Of a stretch of DNA of 64,000 bases, positions 33,814 to 43,183 are shown in pieces. A program made the translations under genes and the position numbers. Within the stretch, counting starts at the first letter, position 1, and the number at the start of each line of letters is the position of its first letter. The stretch covers positions 4,625,703-4,689,702 of the forward strand of contig NZ_CM011002.1 of NCBI RefSeq assembly GCF_000158095.2, written 5' to 3'. This DNA is from Roseibium alexandrii DFL-11. GTDB taxonomy: Bacteria > Pseudomonadota > Alphaproteobacteria > Rhizobiales > Stappiaceae. Under the pieces are notes generated by a model. The model was given only the letters and a program-made list of their open reading frames with translations. It made no database searches and had not been told where the DNA came from.

Positions 33814-34881
33814 ATGGGTGCTATCCAGCTCAAGAGTATCGAGAAGTGGTTCGGTGACCTGCAAGTCATCAAGGGAATTGATCTCGATATCCAGGACGGA
33901 GAATTCGTTATCTTTGTCGGCCCATCCGGGTGCGGAAAGTCGACTTTGCTGCGTCTGATTTCGGGACTTGAAGAATCGAACCGCGGCGCAATCGAAATTG
34001 ACGGCAAGGACGTCACCGCGTTGCCACCCTCCGGTCGCGGTCTTTCAATGGTGTTTCAGTCCTATGCGCTTTATCCGCACATGTCCGTTCGGGAAAATGT
34101 GGGCTTCGGGCTTAAGACCGCAGGCGTGCCAAAAGCGGAGATCGACCAGAAGGTCAATGCGGCCGCCGAAATCCTGAAGCTTGACGACTACCTCGAGCGC
34201 CGGCCCAAAGCGCTTTCCGGCGGTCAGCGGCAACGTGTTGCCATCGGCCGGGCCATTGTTCGCGAACCAAGCGCCTTCTTGTTTGATGAGCCGTTATCCA
34301 ACCTGGATGCCGCGCTGCGTGTTGAAATGCGGTTCGAAGTTGCCCGGCTTCACAAGAGCCTTGGAACGACCATGATTTACGTGACCCATGATCAGGTCGA
34401 GGCGATGACACTTGCGGACAAAATCGTTGTCCTGCAGGCTGGCGAGATCGAGCAAGTCGGCTCTCCGCGCGAACTCTATGAGCAGCCCGACAATCTTTTC
34501 GTTGCCCAGTTTATCGGCTCTCCGAAGATGAATGTTCTGCCCTGTTCAGTAACAGGAGGTTCGTTCTCGCTCGACGGACATGGCGGTGGCCATTACCCGC
34601 ATGGGGGTGCATCGGGAGCTCCTGTCAAACTTGGTATCCGGCCGGAACATATGCTGGTCGTTGCACCGGAAGAGGGACATTGTTCAGGGACCGTTGAGGT
34701 TGCCGAATATCTCGGGGCTGACACGTTCCTTTATGTCGCGCTTAATGGCCTTGATACTGTCCTTGTACGGATCAGCGGCAGTGAAGATTTCGCAGAAGGG
34801 ACGCGCATCGGACTGAAGTTTGATGAAAGCCGGATGCACTTCTTTGACAAGGACGACCGAGCGATACGCACTGGCTCATGA
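33814..34881 (+). CDS. Sugar ABC transporter ATP-binding protein, MalK/UgpC-like
   Basis: A 355-residue ATPase of the carbohydrate CUT1 type. Walker [13 protein letters not shown] (about 36-47), signature [15 protein letters not shown], Walker [13 protein letters not shown] and switch [14 protein letters not shown] are intact. A C-terminal TOBE/OB region follows from about 240, with a His/Gly-rich stretch [14 protein letters not shown] at 33814 follows a GGGGG site; the frame continues upstream inside the hydrolase but is not conserved there. It completes the importer operon. Confidence 0.93.
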   Translation: MGAIQLKSIEKWFGDLQVIKGIDLDIQDGEFVIFVGPSGCGKSTLLRLISGLEESNRGAIEIDGKDVTALPPSGRGLSMVFQSYALYPHMSVRENVGFGLKTAGVPKAEIDQKVNAAAEILKLDDYLERRPKALSGGQRQRVAIGRAIVREPSAFLFDEPLSNLDAALRVEMRFEVARLHKSLGTTMIYVTHDQVEAMTLADKIVVLQAGEIEQVGSPRELYEQPDNLFVAQFIGSPKMNVLPCSVTGGSFSLDGHGGGHYPHGGASGAPVKLGIRPEHMLVVAPEEGHCSGTVEVAEYLGADTFLYVALNGLDTVLVRISGSEDFAEGTRIGLKFDESRMHFFDKDDRAIRTGS

Positions 34882-34973
34882 GGTGTTTTTACAGCGTATA
34901 CAACGCGGAATATCGGTTATAGGGTAAAGCATCGGTCGCGAACACTTCGATTGTGAAGGAGGTGGTGCTTACG

Positions 34974-36065
34974 ATGACTATCCTGCGTAGCATCCTACTG
35001 GCTTTCGGTGTTCTTGTGAGTGCTTGCGTGGCCAATGTTCATGCCGCTAGTTTCCGTGTCACATTCATCAATCCAGGTGGCGACAGTGGCTTTTGGGGCC
35101 ATGTTTCAAAGACCATGCAGGCGGCAGCCGCGGATTTTGATGTCGATCTTGAAATCCTGAACGCTGACCGCCGTCCATACTTCATGGAACAACTTCTTCA
35201 GGAGAGGCTCAGCCGGGGAGATCTGCCAGACTACTTTATTCTGGTGAATGAATTGCAGGAAGGTGCCCGGTTGATGCAGCTGCTCGATGGGCAGTCGGTT
35301 CAGACAGTATTTCTTCTAAACACGTTGACCAAGTCCCAGTACGGAGTTTTGAACGAGCGCGTTCAGTCCACAATTATCGGGTCCATTACACCGAACAATG
35401 AGTGGGCTGGTTATGAGATGGCTGAGTCCCTGATTTCCTTCGGAAAATCCGGTGGCGCAGACGGAAGCGGGTTAAGGATGCTGGCTCTGACCGGGGATGA
35501 CAGTACGCCAGCGGCACTCGACCGGCAGAGGGGCATGGAGCAGGCTGCGGCTGACAGCGGCGTCGATCTGCTCGGTGCAGTTCCGGTCAATTGGAACGAA
35601 GACATCGCTTATGAAAGGGCAAAGACGTTTTTGAATCGGACGAAGGTTGATGCCATCTGGGGCGCGAATGATGCCATTGCCCTCGGAGCAAAACGGGCTG
35701 CAATTGAGCTCGGCATGAAACCAGGAGAGAATATTGCGTTCGCCGGGTTGAATTGGTCAAAAGCGGGGATGGAGGCGGTCAAAAACGGACAGTTGACCAT
35801 GACGCATGGCGGTCATTTCTTCGCAGGAGCCTGGGTCATCGTGATGCTCTATGATTACCACAACCGGCCCGCACCCAAGAGTGCATTGGATAATGTGTCT
35901 TTCCAGATGTCCGCGATCACTCGGGATAACGTCAATCTCTTTCTGGAACGACTTGGTGATCAGAATTGGGCCAAGATCGATTTTCTCGGTTTCAGTCAGG
36001 TTATGACCGGTCTGGCGCAGTATGATTTTTCAGCAACTGCGATCTTGAATGCTGCAAAGAATTGA
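34974..36065 (+). CDS. Periplasmic sugar-binding-like protein (Peripla_BP_4), orphan
   Basis: A 363-residue type I binding protein with the LacI/ribose-binding fold. The signal segment ILLAFGVLVSACVANVHAAS contains both a possible lipobox (LVSAC) and an AHA-A cleavage site. Mature landmarks: VTFINPGGDSGFWGHVSKTM, LNADRRPYFMEQLLQE, LTGDDSTPAALDRQRGMEQAA and VDAIWGANDAIALGAKRAAIELG. ATG at 34974 is chosen because AAGGAGG (34956-34962) lies 11 nt upstream. There is no permease or ATPase after it; such orphan proteins can work with a membrane sensor or with a distant transporter. Confidence 0.8.
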   Translation: MTILRSILLAFGVLVSACVANVHAASFRVTFINPGGDSGFWGHVSKTMQAAAADFDVDLEILNADRRPYFMEQLLQERLSRGDLPDYFILVNELQEGARLMQLLDGQSVQTVFLLNTLTKSQYGVLNERVQSTIIGSITPNNEWAGYEMAESLISFGKSGGADGSGLRMLALTGDDSTPAALDRQRGMEQAAADSGVDLLGAVPVNWNEDIAYERAKTFLNRTKVDAIWGANDAIALGAKRAAIELGMKPGENIAFAGLNWSKAGMEAVKNGQLTMTHGGHFFAGAWVIVMLYDYHNRPAPKSALDNVSFQMSAITRDNVNLFLERLGDQNWAKIDFLGFSQVMTGLAQYDFSATAILNAAKN

Positions 36066-36170
36066 AGACGCAGCGTGAGTTTAGGGACTCAAATGCCGCG
36101 GGTCGTTTGTTCTTGCCTTGATTGAGTGAAACTGAAACCTTCCCGGATGATTCTGGAGGTGAGGTGTTTC

Positions 36171-37028
36171 ATGAACAATAAAAACGAAACTCAGCAAAGC
36201 GGCTACGATCCTGAGGCTGAAGGCGCGGAAATGGCGTTCTCCGGCAAAATGTCGTACGGCGACTACCTCGGACTTGAAACGATCCTGAGCTCGCAAGCTC
36301 CGCTTTCGGATGCTCCGGATGAGCTGTTGTTTATTATTCAACACCAAACGTCCGAACTCTGGATGAAGCTGATGCTTCACGAGCTGGAAGGGGCACGGAC
36401 AGCCATTGCCGAAGATCACATGCCAGAGGCGATGAAGCTGCTTGCACGCGTAAGCCGGATCATGGAGCAACTGAATTCTGCGTGGGACGTGCTCCGGACC
36501 ATGACGCCAAGTGATTACACCCAGTTCCGGGATTCGCTCGGTTTGTCGTCCGGGTTTCAGTCCCTGCAGTACCGCCTGATAGAATATGCCCTTGGAAACC
36601 GAAATCTTGCGATGATCCGCCCGCATGAGCATGTCCCCGAAAACGTCGATCTTCTGCATCAGGAACTTGCCAAGCCAAGCCTTTATCAGGTGGTCCTGTC
36701 ATTCGCGCAGCGGCAAGGGCTGGACGTTCCTGATCATGTGATTGCAGACCCATCGGACAAACCGCATGGTGAAGTGCCAGAAATCATGGATCTTTGGCAG
36801 AAGGTCTACCGGGACCCTGCACAATACTGGGCGCTTTATGAAGTGGGTGAAAAACTGGTCGACCTGGAAGATTATTTCCGGCGTTGGCGGTTCAATCACG
36901 TCACCACGGTGGAACGTGTGATCGGTTTCAAGCGAGGCACCGGCGGTACGGGAGGTGTGACCTATCTGAAGCGAATGCTGGAGGTGGAACTGTTCCCTGA
37001 ACTCTGGCATGTCCGGACGGAACTCTGA
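36171..37028 (+). CDS. kynA: Tryptophan 2,3-dioxygenase
   Basis: Haem enzyme of 285 residues that opens the indole ring of L-tryptophan to N-formylkynurenine, first step of the kynurenine route. Signature blocks: MSYGDYLGLETILSSQAPLS, ELLFIIQHQTSELWMKLMLHE with the distal His, GFQSLQYRLIEYALGNRN, and YFRRWRFNHVTTVERVIGFK with the proximal haem His, ending in GTGGTGGVTYLK. ATG at 36171 follows GGAGGTGAGG. No kynB or kynU gene is beside it. A Liv-type binding protein gene follows after 124 bp in the same direction. Confidence 0.96.
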   Translation: MNNKNETQQSGYDPEAEGAEMAFSGKMSYGDYLGLETILSSQAPLSDAPDELLFIIQHQTSELWMKLMLHELEGARTAIAEDHMPEAMKLLARVSRIMEQLNSAWDVLRTMTPSDYTQFRDSLGLSSGFQSLQYRLIEYALGNRNLAMIRPHEHVPENVDLLHQELAKPSLYQVVLSFAQRQGLDVPDHVIADPSDKPHGEVPEIMDLWQKVYRDPAQYWALYEVGEKLVDLEDYFRRWRFNHVTTVERVIGFKRGTGGTGGVTYLKRMLEVELFPELWHVRTEL

Positions 37029-37152
37029 GCGCACCTGGCGAGAAGGACGGTCAAACAGAAGAAGCATTGCCAATTCCAATCCTCGAGTTAAGCTGCTGAT
37101 CAAGGGCCTGAAAAACAAGGTCCGGGAGCAGTTGAACAGAGGGGAAGTTCTG

Positions 37153-38289
37153 ATGTTGAAGAGACTTGCGGCAACAGCAAGTGTGCTGGCCATGCTGAGC
37201 GGTGCCGCCGTGGCGGAGCCGGTCAAAGTTGGCATGATCACCACGTTGTCCGGTGGTGGTGCCGGGCTTGGTATTGATGTGCGGGACGGTTTCCTGCTTG
37301 CAGTGAAACAGGCAGGCAACTCCGACCTGGAAGTGATCGTTGAAGACGATCAGCGCAAGCCGGACGTGGCTGTGAAGCTAGCGGACAAGCTGGTGCAGTC
37401 GGAAAACGTTGACGTTCTGACCGGCATCATCTGGTCGAACCTTGCTATGGCCGTCGTGCCATCTGTGACCGCCCAGGGCAAATTCTATCTGTCGCCGAAT
37501 GCAGGGCCATCAGCTCTGGCAGGTAAAGGCTGCCACCCGAACTATTTCAATGTGGCCTGGCAGAACGACAATTTGCACGAAGCAGCCGGTGCTTATGCCA
37601 AAGATCAAGGCTACAAGAACAGCTTCATTCTGGCGCCGAACTATCCGGCCGGCAAAGACGCGCTGACAGGTTACAAGCGTTTTTATGGTGGTGAGTTGGC
37701 TGGCGAGCTTTATACCAAGCTCGGCCAGACTGATTACGCCGCAGAGCTTGCTCAGATCCGGGCCTCCGGTGCTGATAGCGTGTTCTTTTTCCTGCCGGGT
37801 GGCATGGGGATTTCCTTCCTGAAGCAGTACGCGGACAGCGGAATCGACCTTCCGGTCGTCGGACCGGCGTTCTCATTCGACCAAGGCATTCTGCAAGCTG
37901 TCGGTGATGCGGCGATGGGTGTGAAAAACACCAGCCAGTGGTCAAAGGACATCGACAATCCGGCCAACAACGCCTTCGTTGAAAGCTTCCAGGCTGAATA
38001 TGGCCGCCTGCCGTCGCTCTATGCGTCCCAAGGCTTTGACACCGCGAATCTTCTGCTGTCGGCGATGGCCAAGGCGGATGTGAAGGATGCAGATGCATTC
38101 CGCGCGGCGCTCAAAGAAGCTGATTTCGCGTCGACCCGTGGTGACTTCAAGTTCGGCGACAATCACCACCCGATCCAGGACATCTATGTCCGCGAAGTGA
38201 TTAAGGAAGGCGATGTCTATACCAACAAGATCATTGCCACCGGCTTGAGCGACCATGCGGATGCCTACGCTGGCGAGTGCAGCATGTAA
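37153..38289 (+). CDS. Liv-type ABC substrate-binding protein, orphan
   Basis: A 378-residue exported binding protein. Signal peptide LAATASVLAMLSGAAVAEP; the mature part starts VKVGMITTLSGGGAGLGIDV, with VDVLTGIIWSNLAMAVVPSV and YPAGKDALTGYKRF typical of the branched-chain/aromatic-acid family. A cysteine pair (KGCHPN and the C-terminal AGECSM) may form a disulfide. ATG at 37153 follows GAGGGGA. It has no adjacent permease or ATPase and ends at a strong terminator. Proximity to tryptophan dioxygenase suggests an aromatic ligand, but this is a guess. Confidence 0.85.
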   Translation: MLKRLAATASVLAMLSGAAVAEPVKVGMITTLSGGGAGLGIDVRDGFLLAVKQAGNSDLEVIVEDDQRKPDVAVKLADKLVQSENVDVLTGIIWSNLAMAVVPSVTAQGKFYLSPNAGPSALAGKGCHPNYFNVAWQNDNLHEAAGAYAKDQGYKNSFILAPNYPAGKDALTGYKRFYGGELAGELYTKLGQTDYAAELAQIRASGADSVFFFLPGGMGISFLKQYADSGIDLPVVGPAFSFDQGILQAVGDAAMGVKNTSQWSKDIDNPANNAFVESFQAEYGRLPSLYASQGFDTANLLLSAMAKADVKDADAFRAALKEADFASTRGDFKFGDNHHPIQDIYVREVIKEGDVYTNKIIATGLSDHADAYAGECSM

Positions 38290-38310
38290 GACCGGCCATC
38301 AACGGTTATC

Positions 38311-38341
38311 AAAAGCCCGGGCACATTGCCTGGGCTTTTTT
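38311..38341 (+). terminator. Rho-independent terminator after Liv-type binding-protein gene
   Basis: AAAAGCCCGGGC (38311-38322) pairs with GCCTGGGCTTTT (38328-38339) with one mismatch and a 5-nt loop, and the right arm runs into T6. It is 21 bp after the stop, and it isolates the hydrogenase operon that starts 200 bp later. The remaining gap to 38539 shows no clear promoter or gene. Confidence 0.9.
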
Positions 38342-38539
38342 GTTGGCGCTGTATTCGGGCTCAGGCCGGGCCGTTTGGTCGCGGTCCGTTGATATTGCTC
38401 AAAGACGTGTCAGGCCATCTCTGGAACGGTGTGGGCTACGGAGTTTTGCCAGTGATGCGGCGAACCTCAGGTCCGGGTGTGTCGCCTTACGAAGCAAAAA
38501 GGCCTGCATCCGGGTCCTGCCGGACCTTGGGAGAAAATC

Positions 38540-40420
38540 ATGGATAACGGTCAGCAGGCTGGCAACGGAGTATCGAAGACAGCTTGCAGCGTGACCCCGG
38601 TACCGGACGGTGCGGTTGCCGATATCTGCGAACGGTTCGGCAATGACAAGCATCGGATGCTGGATATCCTGCGCGAGGTTCAGGACCGTTTCCAATGCAT
38701 TGCACCAGCGACCATGGACCAGATCGCTGAAGAAACTGGCCTGACCCGGATTGAGGTCGAAGGGGTCGCGAGCTTTTATTCTTTCCTGTCCCTACAGCCG
38801 AAAGGCCGGATTACTATCCGTCTGTGCGACGATATTGTCGATCGGTATGCCGGACTTGAAGCCGTCACAGCAGCTTTCGAAGATGCGCTCGGCATCAAGA
38901 TTGGCGAAACATCCGCAGATGGGGCCGTGTCCCTTGAATACACTCCCTGCATTGGTATGTGCGACCAAGCGCCTGCAGCGATGGTCAACGATATTGTCCT
39001 GACCAATCTGACAGCTCAATCTGCGCGGGAAGTGGCCGAAGCGATCATAGCCGGTAAACGACCTGAAGATCTTGTCAGCGACCGCTTTGCCACGCTTTCA
39101 CCGCACGACCGTGCAGTGCGCATGGTGGACAATAACATCCGCCATGCCGGTGCGGTGCTTCTTGGGCCGGTGCCGGAAGATGCGGGCCTTTCCAAAGCGG
39201 TCAGCATCACCTCGTCCCAAATTATCTCGATGATTGAAGAAAGCGGCCTGCGCGGCTGTGGAGGCGCTGGTTTTACTACGGGGCGCAAATGGCGGTTTGC
39301 GGCAGCTGAGCGCACTGAGCGGTCCTTTGTGATCTGCAATGCAGATGAGGGCGAACCTGGCACCTTCAAGGACCGCGTTCTTCTCACAGAGCGGCCGCAT
39401 CTTCTGATCGAGGGTATGACAATAGCCGCCCGTGCGGTTGGGGCGAAGGAAGGGATCCTTTATCTGCGCGGCGAGTATGTCTACCTGCGCGAACTTTTGG
39501 AACAAGTGCTAGAGGAGCGCCGCCGGCGCGGACTGCTTGGGAAAGCGATCCTTGGCACCAAGCGCTTCGACTTTGATATCCGTATCCAGATGGGCGCGGG
39601 TGCCTATATCTGCGGCGAAGAGGGGGCCCTGATCAGTTCTTGTGAAGGGTTGCCGGGTGAACCGAAAACCCGCCCGCCGTTCCCGGTCAATCGGGGGTAT
39701 CTCGGCTATCCGACCGTGGTCAACAATGTGGAGACCTTCTGCCATGCAGCACGCATTCTGGACCAGGGTGCCAAGTGGTTCCATGACATTGGCACTGAAG
39801 GCAGTCATGGAACCAAGCTGTTCTCGGTCTGCGGCGACTGCCTAAACCCTGGGATTTATGAGCTTCCTTACGGTCATTCGGTCTGGGAGCTTCTGGAAAT
39901 GGTAGGCGGTCAGGATGCCGCGGCGGTTCAGGTTGGCGGACCGAGCGGTGCAATGATTGCCCGGGACAGTTTTCACCGAAAGCTCACATTCGATGATCTC
40001 GCGACCGGTGGAGCGATCATCGTCTTTAACGGCCAGCGGAACATTCTTGAAATCGTCGACTACTACATGTCGTTCTTTGTGCATGAGAGCTGCGGCTATT
40101 GCACACCTTGCCGGGTTGGCAATGTCTTTTTGCAAAAGGCAATTGAGAAGTTCCGCAAAGGGCTCGCCAATCCCGAAGACATTGACTACCTCAAGGACCT
40201 CTCCGGCACGATTATTGAGACCAGCCGCTGCGGTCTTGGCATGACATCACCGAACCCGGTGTTGTCGACCCTTGCGAATTTCCCGCTGGTCTATTCAGCG
40301 ATGACCCAGCCGAGCAAGGATGGCATCCGAGCCACATTCGATATTCAATCGGCCATTGATGGGGCCCGAAAGATCGCCAAGCGCCGCTCTTACATCTTCG
40401 ATAGGGATTTTACACAATGA
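38540..40420 (+). CDS. hoxF: NAD-reducing [NiFe] hydrogenase diaphorase subunit HoxF
   Basis: A 626-residue fusion of a NuoE-like (about 25-165) and a NuoF-like (about 180-600) domain; it passes electrons from the hydrogenase to NAD+ through FMN and Fe-S clusters. Seen: FMN loop LRGCGGAGFTTGRKW, NAD loop NADEGEPGTFKDR, GAGAYICGEEGALISSCEG, and the 4Fe-4S site ESCGYCTPCRVGN with SRCGLG. In the NuoE part the usual C-x4-C is CDDIVD, so one 2Fe-2S ligand is Asp; CIGMC keeps the other pair. ATG at 38540 follows GGGAGAAA. Four-base overlap with hoxU. Confidence 0.95.
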   Translation: MDNGQQAGNGVSKTACSVTPVPDGAVADICERFGNDKHRMLDILREVQDRFQCIAPATMDQIAEETGLTRIEVEGVASFYSFLSLQPKGRITIRLCDDIVDRYAGLEAVTAAFEDALGIKIGETSADGAVSLEYTPCIGMCDQAPAAMVNDIVLTNLTAQSAREVAEAIIAGKRPEDLVSDRFATLSPHDRAVRMVDNNIRHAGAVLLGPVPEDAGLSKAVSITSSQIISMIEESGLRGCGGAGFTTGRKWRFAAAERTERSFVICNADEGEPGTFKDRVLLTERPHLLIEGMTIAARAVGAKEGILYLRGEYVYLRELLEQVLEERRRRGLLGKAILGTKRFDFDIRIQMGAGAYICGEEGALISSCEGLPGEPKTRPPFPVNRGYLGYPTVVNNVETFCHAARILDQGAKWFHDIGTEGSHGTKLFSVCGDCLNPGIYELPYGHSVWELLEMVGGQDAAAVQVGGPSGAMIARDSFHRKLTFDDLATGGAIIVFNGQRNILEIVDYYMSFFVHESCGYCTPCRVGNVFLQKAIEKFRKGLANPEDIDYLKDLSGTIIETSRCGLGMTSPNPVLSTLANFPLVYSAMTQPSKDGIRATFDIQSAIDGARKIAKRRSYIFDRDFTQ

Positions 40421-41145
40421 GCGGTACGAAGAAAGAAACAGGTTTCAGTTTCACCATCGATGGTATCGAAGTGACGGCCTACGCTGGTCAGACCATCATG
40501 GAAGCTGCCGACGACGCCGGTATTTACATCCCGCGCTTGTGCGATCATGAAGGCCTGCGCCACCAAGGCAGTTGCCGGGTGTGCACCGTCAAGGCGGGCG
40601 GGCGCAGCGTATCGGCCTGCACACAGCCGGCGGCGCCGGGCCAGGCGGTTGAAAACGAAACGCCGCACCTCAACAAGATGCGCCGTGATCTCGTGGAAAT
40701 GCTGTTTCACGAGGGCAATCATTTGTGTCCAATCTGCGAGGCCAGTGGCAATTGCGAGCTTCAGGCGATGGCCTACCGGCTCGATATGACTGAGGCGACG
40801 AAATTTCCGTATCTGGAACCTTGCCGGGCTCTTGATGCCTCTCACCCGGATATTGCGCTCGACACCAACCGCTGCATCAGTTGTGGCCGGTGTATCCGGG
40901 CGTCTCAGGATGTCGACGGCAAAGGCGTCTTTGGTTATGTCGGCCGGGGCATTCACCGGCGTGTCGCTGTGAACGGCGAGAACCTCGCCGACACGGATGC
41001 TGCTGTGACCGACAATGCGATTTCGGCGGAAGTCTGTCCGGTCGGCTGCATTATCCGCAAACGGGTCGGTTTTGTAACTCCGATCGGCGAGCGGGAGTTC
41101 GACAAGGGGCTGATCGGTCATGACATTGAGGAGAAGCGCAAATGA
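40417..41145 (+). CDS. hoxU: NAD-reducing hydrogenase diaphorase small subunit HoxU
   Basis: A 242-residue Fe-S electron relay like the N-terminal part of NuoG. The plant-type 2Fe-2S site is CDHEGLRHQGSCRVC with SACTQP; next is the His/Cys 4Fe-4S motif HEGNHLCPICEASGNC, and then CISCGRC with a later CPVGC, which together hold further clusters. It connects HoxY to HoxF in the cytosolic complex. Start and stop overlap hoxF and hoxY by 4 bp (ATGA), so the subunits are made together. Confidence 0.95.
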   Translation: MSGTKKETGFSFTIDGIEVTAYAGQTIMEAADDAGIYIPRLCDHEGLRHQGSCRVCTVKAGGRSVSACTQPAAPGQAVENETPHLNKMRRDLVEMLFHEGNHLCPICEASGNCELQAMAYRLDMTEATKFPYLEPCRALDASHPDIALDTNRCISCGRCIRASQDVDGKGVFGYVGRGIHRRVAVNGENLADTDAAVTDNAISAEVCPVGCIIRKRVGFVTPIGEREFDKGLIGHDIEEKRK

Positions 41146-41726
41146 GTGAGAGATCTCAGGCAGAGCATCCCAAGGCCCGGATCGCGACAGCTTCACTGGC
41201 CGGTTGTTTCGGCTGTCACATGGCAATCCTCGATATCGATGAACGCCTGATGGATTTGATGAAACTTGTCGAAGTCGACCGGTCTCCCTTGACCGACAAG
41301 AAGCGTTTCACCCAGCGCTGCGACATCGGTATCATCGAAGGCGGCTGCTGCAACGAGGAAAACGTTCATGTCCTGCAAGATTTCCGCCGTAACTGCGATG
41401 TTCTGATTGCGCTTGGGCAATGCGCGATCATGGGCGGACTTCCGGCCATGCGCAACGCGATCATGCACTCCGACGAACCCTTACGCGAATGCCTGGACGA
41501 GGCCTACATCACCGGCCGCTACATCCGTAACACGACCCACAATGTCCCGAATGATCCTGCTCTTCCACTGCTGCTCGATGAAGTCTATCCGTGCGCGCAG
41601 GTGGTGGAGATCGATTATCAGATCCCCGGATGCGCACCGGAGGGGGACATAATTTTCGACACGCTCTCAAAGCTTTTGACCGGCAAATTCCGGGGCTTTG
41701 AACGTGAAATGATCAAGTTCGATTGA
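41142..41726 (+). CDS. hoxY: NAD-reducing [NiFe] hydrogenase small subunit HoxY
   Basis: A 194-residue small subunit holding the proximal 4Fe-4S cluster next to the Ni-Fe site. The ligand motifs are CFGCH (about 22-26), GQCAIMGG (about 92-99) and PGCAPEGD near the C-terminus; EGGCCNEENV contains additional cysteines. No Tat signal, so the enzyme stays in the cytosol, in line with group 3 hydrogenases. The end almost touches the hoxH start. Confidence 0.96.
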   Translation: MSERSQAEHPKARIATASLAGCFGCHMAILDIDERLMDLMKLVEVDRSPLTDKKRFTQRCDIGIIEGGCCNEENVHVLQDFRRNCDVLIALGQCAIMGGLPAMRNAIMHSDEPLRECLDEAYITGRYIRNTTHNVPNDPALPLLLDEVYPCAQVVEIDYQIPGCAPEGDIIFDTLSKLLTGKFRGFEREMIKFD

Positions 41727-41740
41727 CCAGGAGCGAGACA

Positions 41741-43183
41741 ATGGGCGAACCCAGACTGATTGAGATCTCGCCGGTCACCCGTGTCGAAGGCCACGGGAAG
41801 GTCACCATTCACCTAAATTCGGAAAACGAGGTCGATGAGGCCCGGCTGCATATTGTCGAATTCCGAGGTTTTGAGCGCTTCATCCGCGGACGCCTCATGT
41901 GGGAAGTGCCGGTTATAGTCCAGCGGCTTTGCGGCATTTGCCCTGTCAGTCATCACCTGGCCGCTGCAAAGGCCATGGACATGATCGCCGGTGTCGATCA
42001 GCTCACCCCGACAGCTGAAAAGATGCGGCGGCTGATGCACTACGGGCAAGTGATGCAGAGCCACGTGCTGCATTTCTTTCATTTGGCCGCACCTGATCTC
42101 CTTTTCGGCTTCGGTGCGCCGGCAGAAAAACGCAACATTTTTGAAGTAATCAAGGAACAGCCGGAACTTGGCAAACGCGCCGTCCTTATGCGCAAGTATG
42201 GCCAGGAAATTATTGAGGCGACAGCGGGCAAAAAAATCCACGGCACCGGAGCGGTCCCGGGCGGTATCAACCGCAATCTTCCAATCGAGAGACGCGATCA
42301 TTTCCTGAGCTCTATCGATGAGATGCTGGCCTGGGCTCAGGATGCAGTCAAACTTGCCAGAGATTACACCCTCGAACACGAAGACCTTGTCGCCGAATTC
42401 GGGTCTTTTCCATCGAACTACATGTCTCTCGTGCGGGAGGAAGATGGTGCGCTTGATCTCTACCATGGCAATCTCAGAGCCTTGAGCTCGACGGGTAATG
42501 TGATCTTCGACCAGTTGCCTTACCCGCAATATCATGAACGCCTGATCGAGGATGTCCGATCCTGGTCCTACATGAAGTTTCCTTTCATCAAGGAGCTCGG
42601 GCCCGAAGTCGGCTGGTACCGGGTTGGCCCTTTGGCCCGCATGAACACGGCAAGTTTCATAGACACGCCGATAGCCGATGCGGCCCATAAGGAGCTCAAA
42701 GCCGTCACGGATGGCCATCCCAACAATTCAACCTTGGCCAACCACTGGGCCCGGATGATCGAAGTTGTCCATTGCGTTGAAAAGATCCGCGAACTGCTCA
42801 ACGATCCGGACCTTCAGGGCAACGATCTAGTGATGACCGGAGAGCGGCGCGGCGAGGGGATCGGCGTTATTGAAGCGCCGCGCGGCAATCTCATCCATCA
42901 CTATCAGGTCGATGAGAACGACCAGGTCACCTACTGTAATCTGATCGTGTCAACGACCCACAACAACGAAGGCATGAACCGGGCAGTCAAGGACGTCGCC
43001 GTCAAACATTTAAGTGGTCATGATCAGATTACCGAGGGCATGCTTAACCATGTCGAAGTTGCGATCCGGGCTTATGATCCATGCCTCTCCTGTGCCACTC
43101 ATGCGCTGGGCCAGATGCCGTTACAGGTGGAGCTGTTCAACGCCGAGGGGGAGTTGGTAGACAGCAAGGCCCAGTCGGTATGA
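41741..43183 (+). CDS. hoxH: NAD-reducing [NiFe] hydrogenase large subunit HoxH
   Basis: A 480-residue catalytic subunit that binds the Ni-Fe(CN)2CO centre and splits H2. N-terminal ISPVTRVEGHGKVTIHL, the L1 motif RLCGICPVSHHLA (first cysteine pair) and the L2 motif DPCLSCATH (second pair) are all complete. ALGQMPLQVELF and about 20 more residues follow the last His and should be cut off by the maturation protease. ATG at 41741 follows CAGGAGCG; TTG at 41723 is less likely. Group 3d is assigned from the hoxFUYH set. A short frame overlaps its stop. Confidence 0.97.
   Translation: MGEPRLIEISPVTRVEGHGKVTIHLNSENEVDEARLHIVEFRGFERFIRGRLMWEVPVIVQRLCGICPVSHHLAAAKAMDMIAGVDQLTPTAEKMRRLMHYGQVMQSHVLHFFHLAAPDLLFGFGAPAEKRNIFEVIKEQPELGKRAVLMRKYGQEIIEATAGKKIHGTGAVPGGINRNLPIERRDHFLSSIDEMLAWAQDAVKLARDYTLEHEDLVAEFGSFPSNYMSLVREEDGALDLYHGNLRALSSTGNVIFDQLPYPQYHERLIEDVRSWSYMKFPFIKELGPEVGWYRVGPLARMNTASFIDTPIADAAHKELKAVTDGHPNNSTLANHWARMIEVVHCVEKIRELLNDPDLQGNDLVMTGERRGEGIGVIEAPRGNLIHHYQVDENDQVTYCNLIVSTTHNNEGMNRAVKDVAVKHLSGHDQITEGMLNHVEVAIRAYDPCLSCATHALGQMPLQVELFNAEGELVDSKAQSV

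Noticed and set aside
38342..38539. Sigma54 promoter before hoxF
   Set aside because: Fragments such as TTGGCGCTGTATT lack the correct GG-N10-GC spacing and bases.
38540..40420. Soluble NAD-formate dehydrogenase beta subunit (FdsB)
   Set aside because: The NuoE-NuoF fusion is followed directly by hoxU, hoxY and hoxH, so it is the hydrogenase diaphorase.
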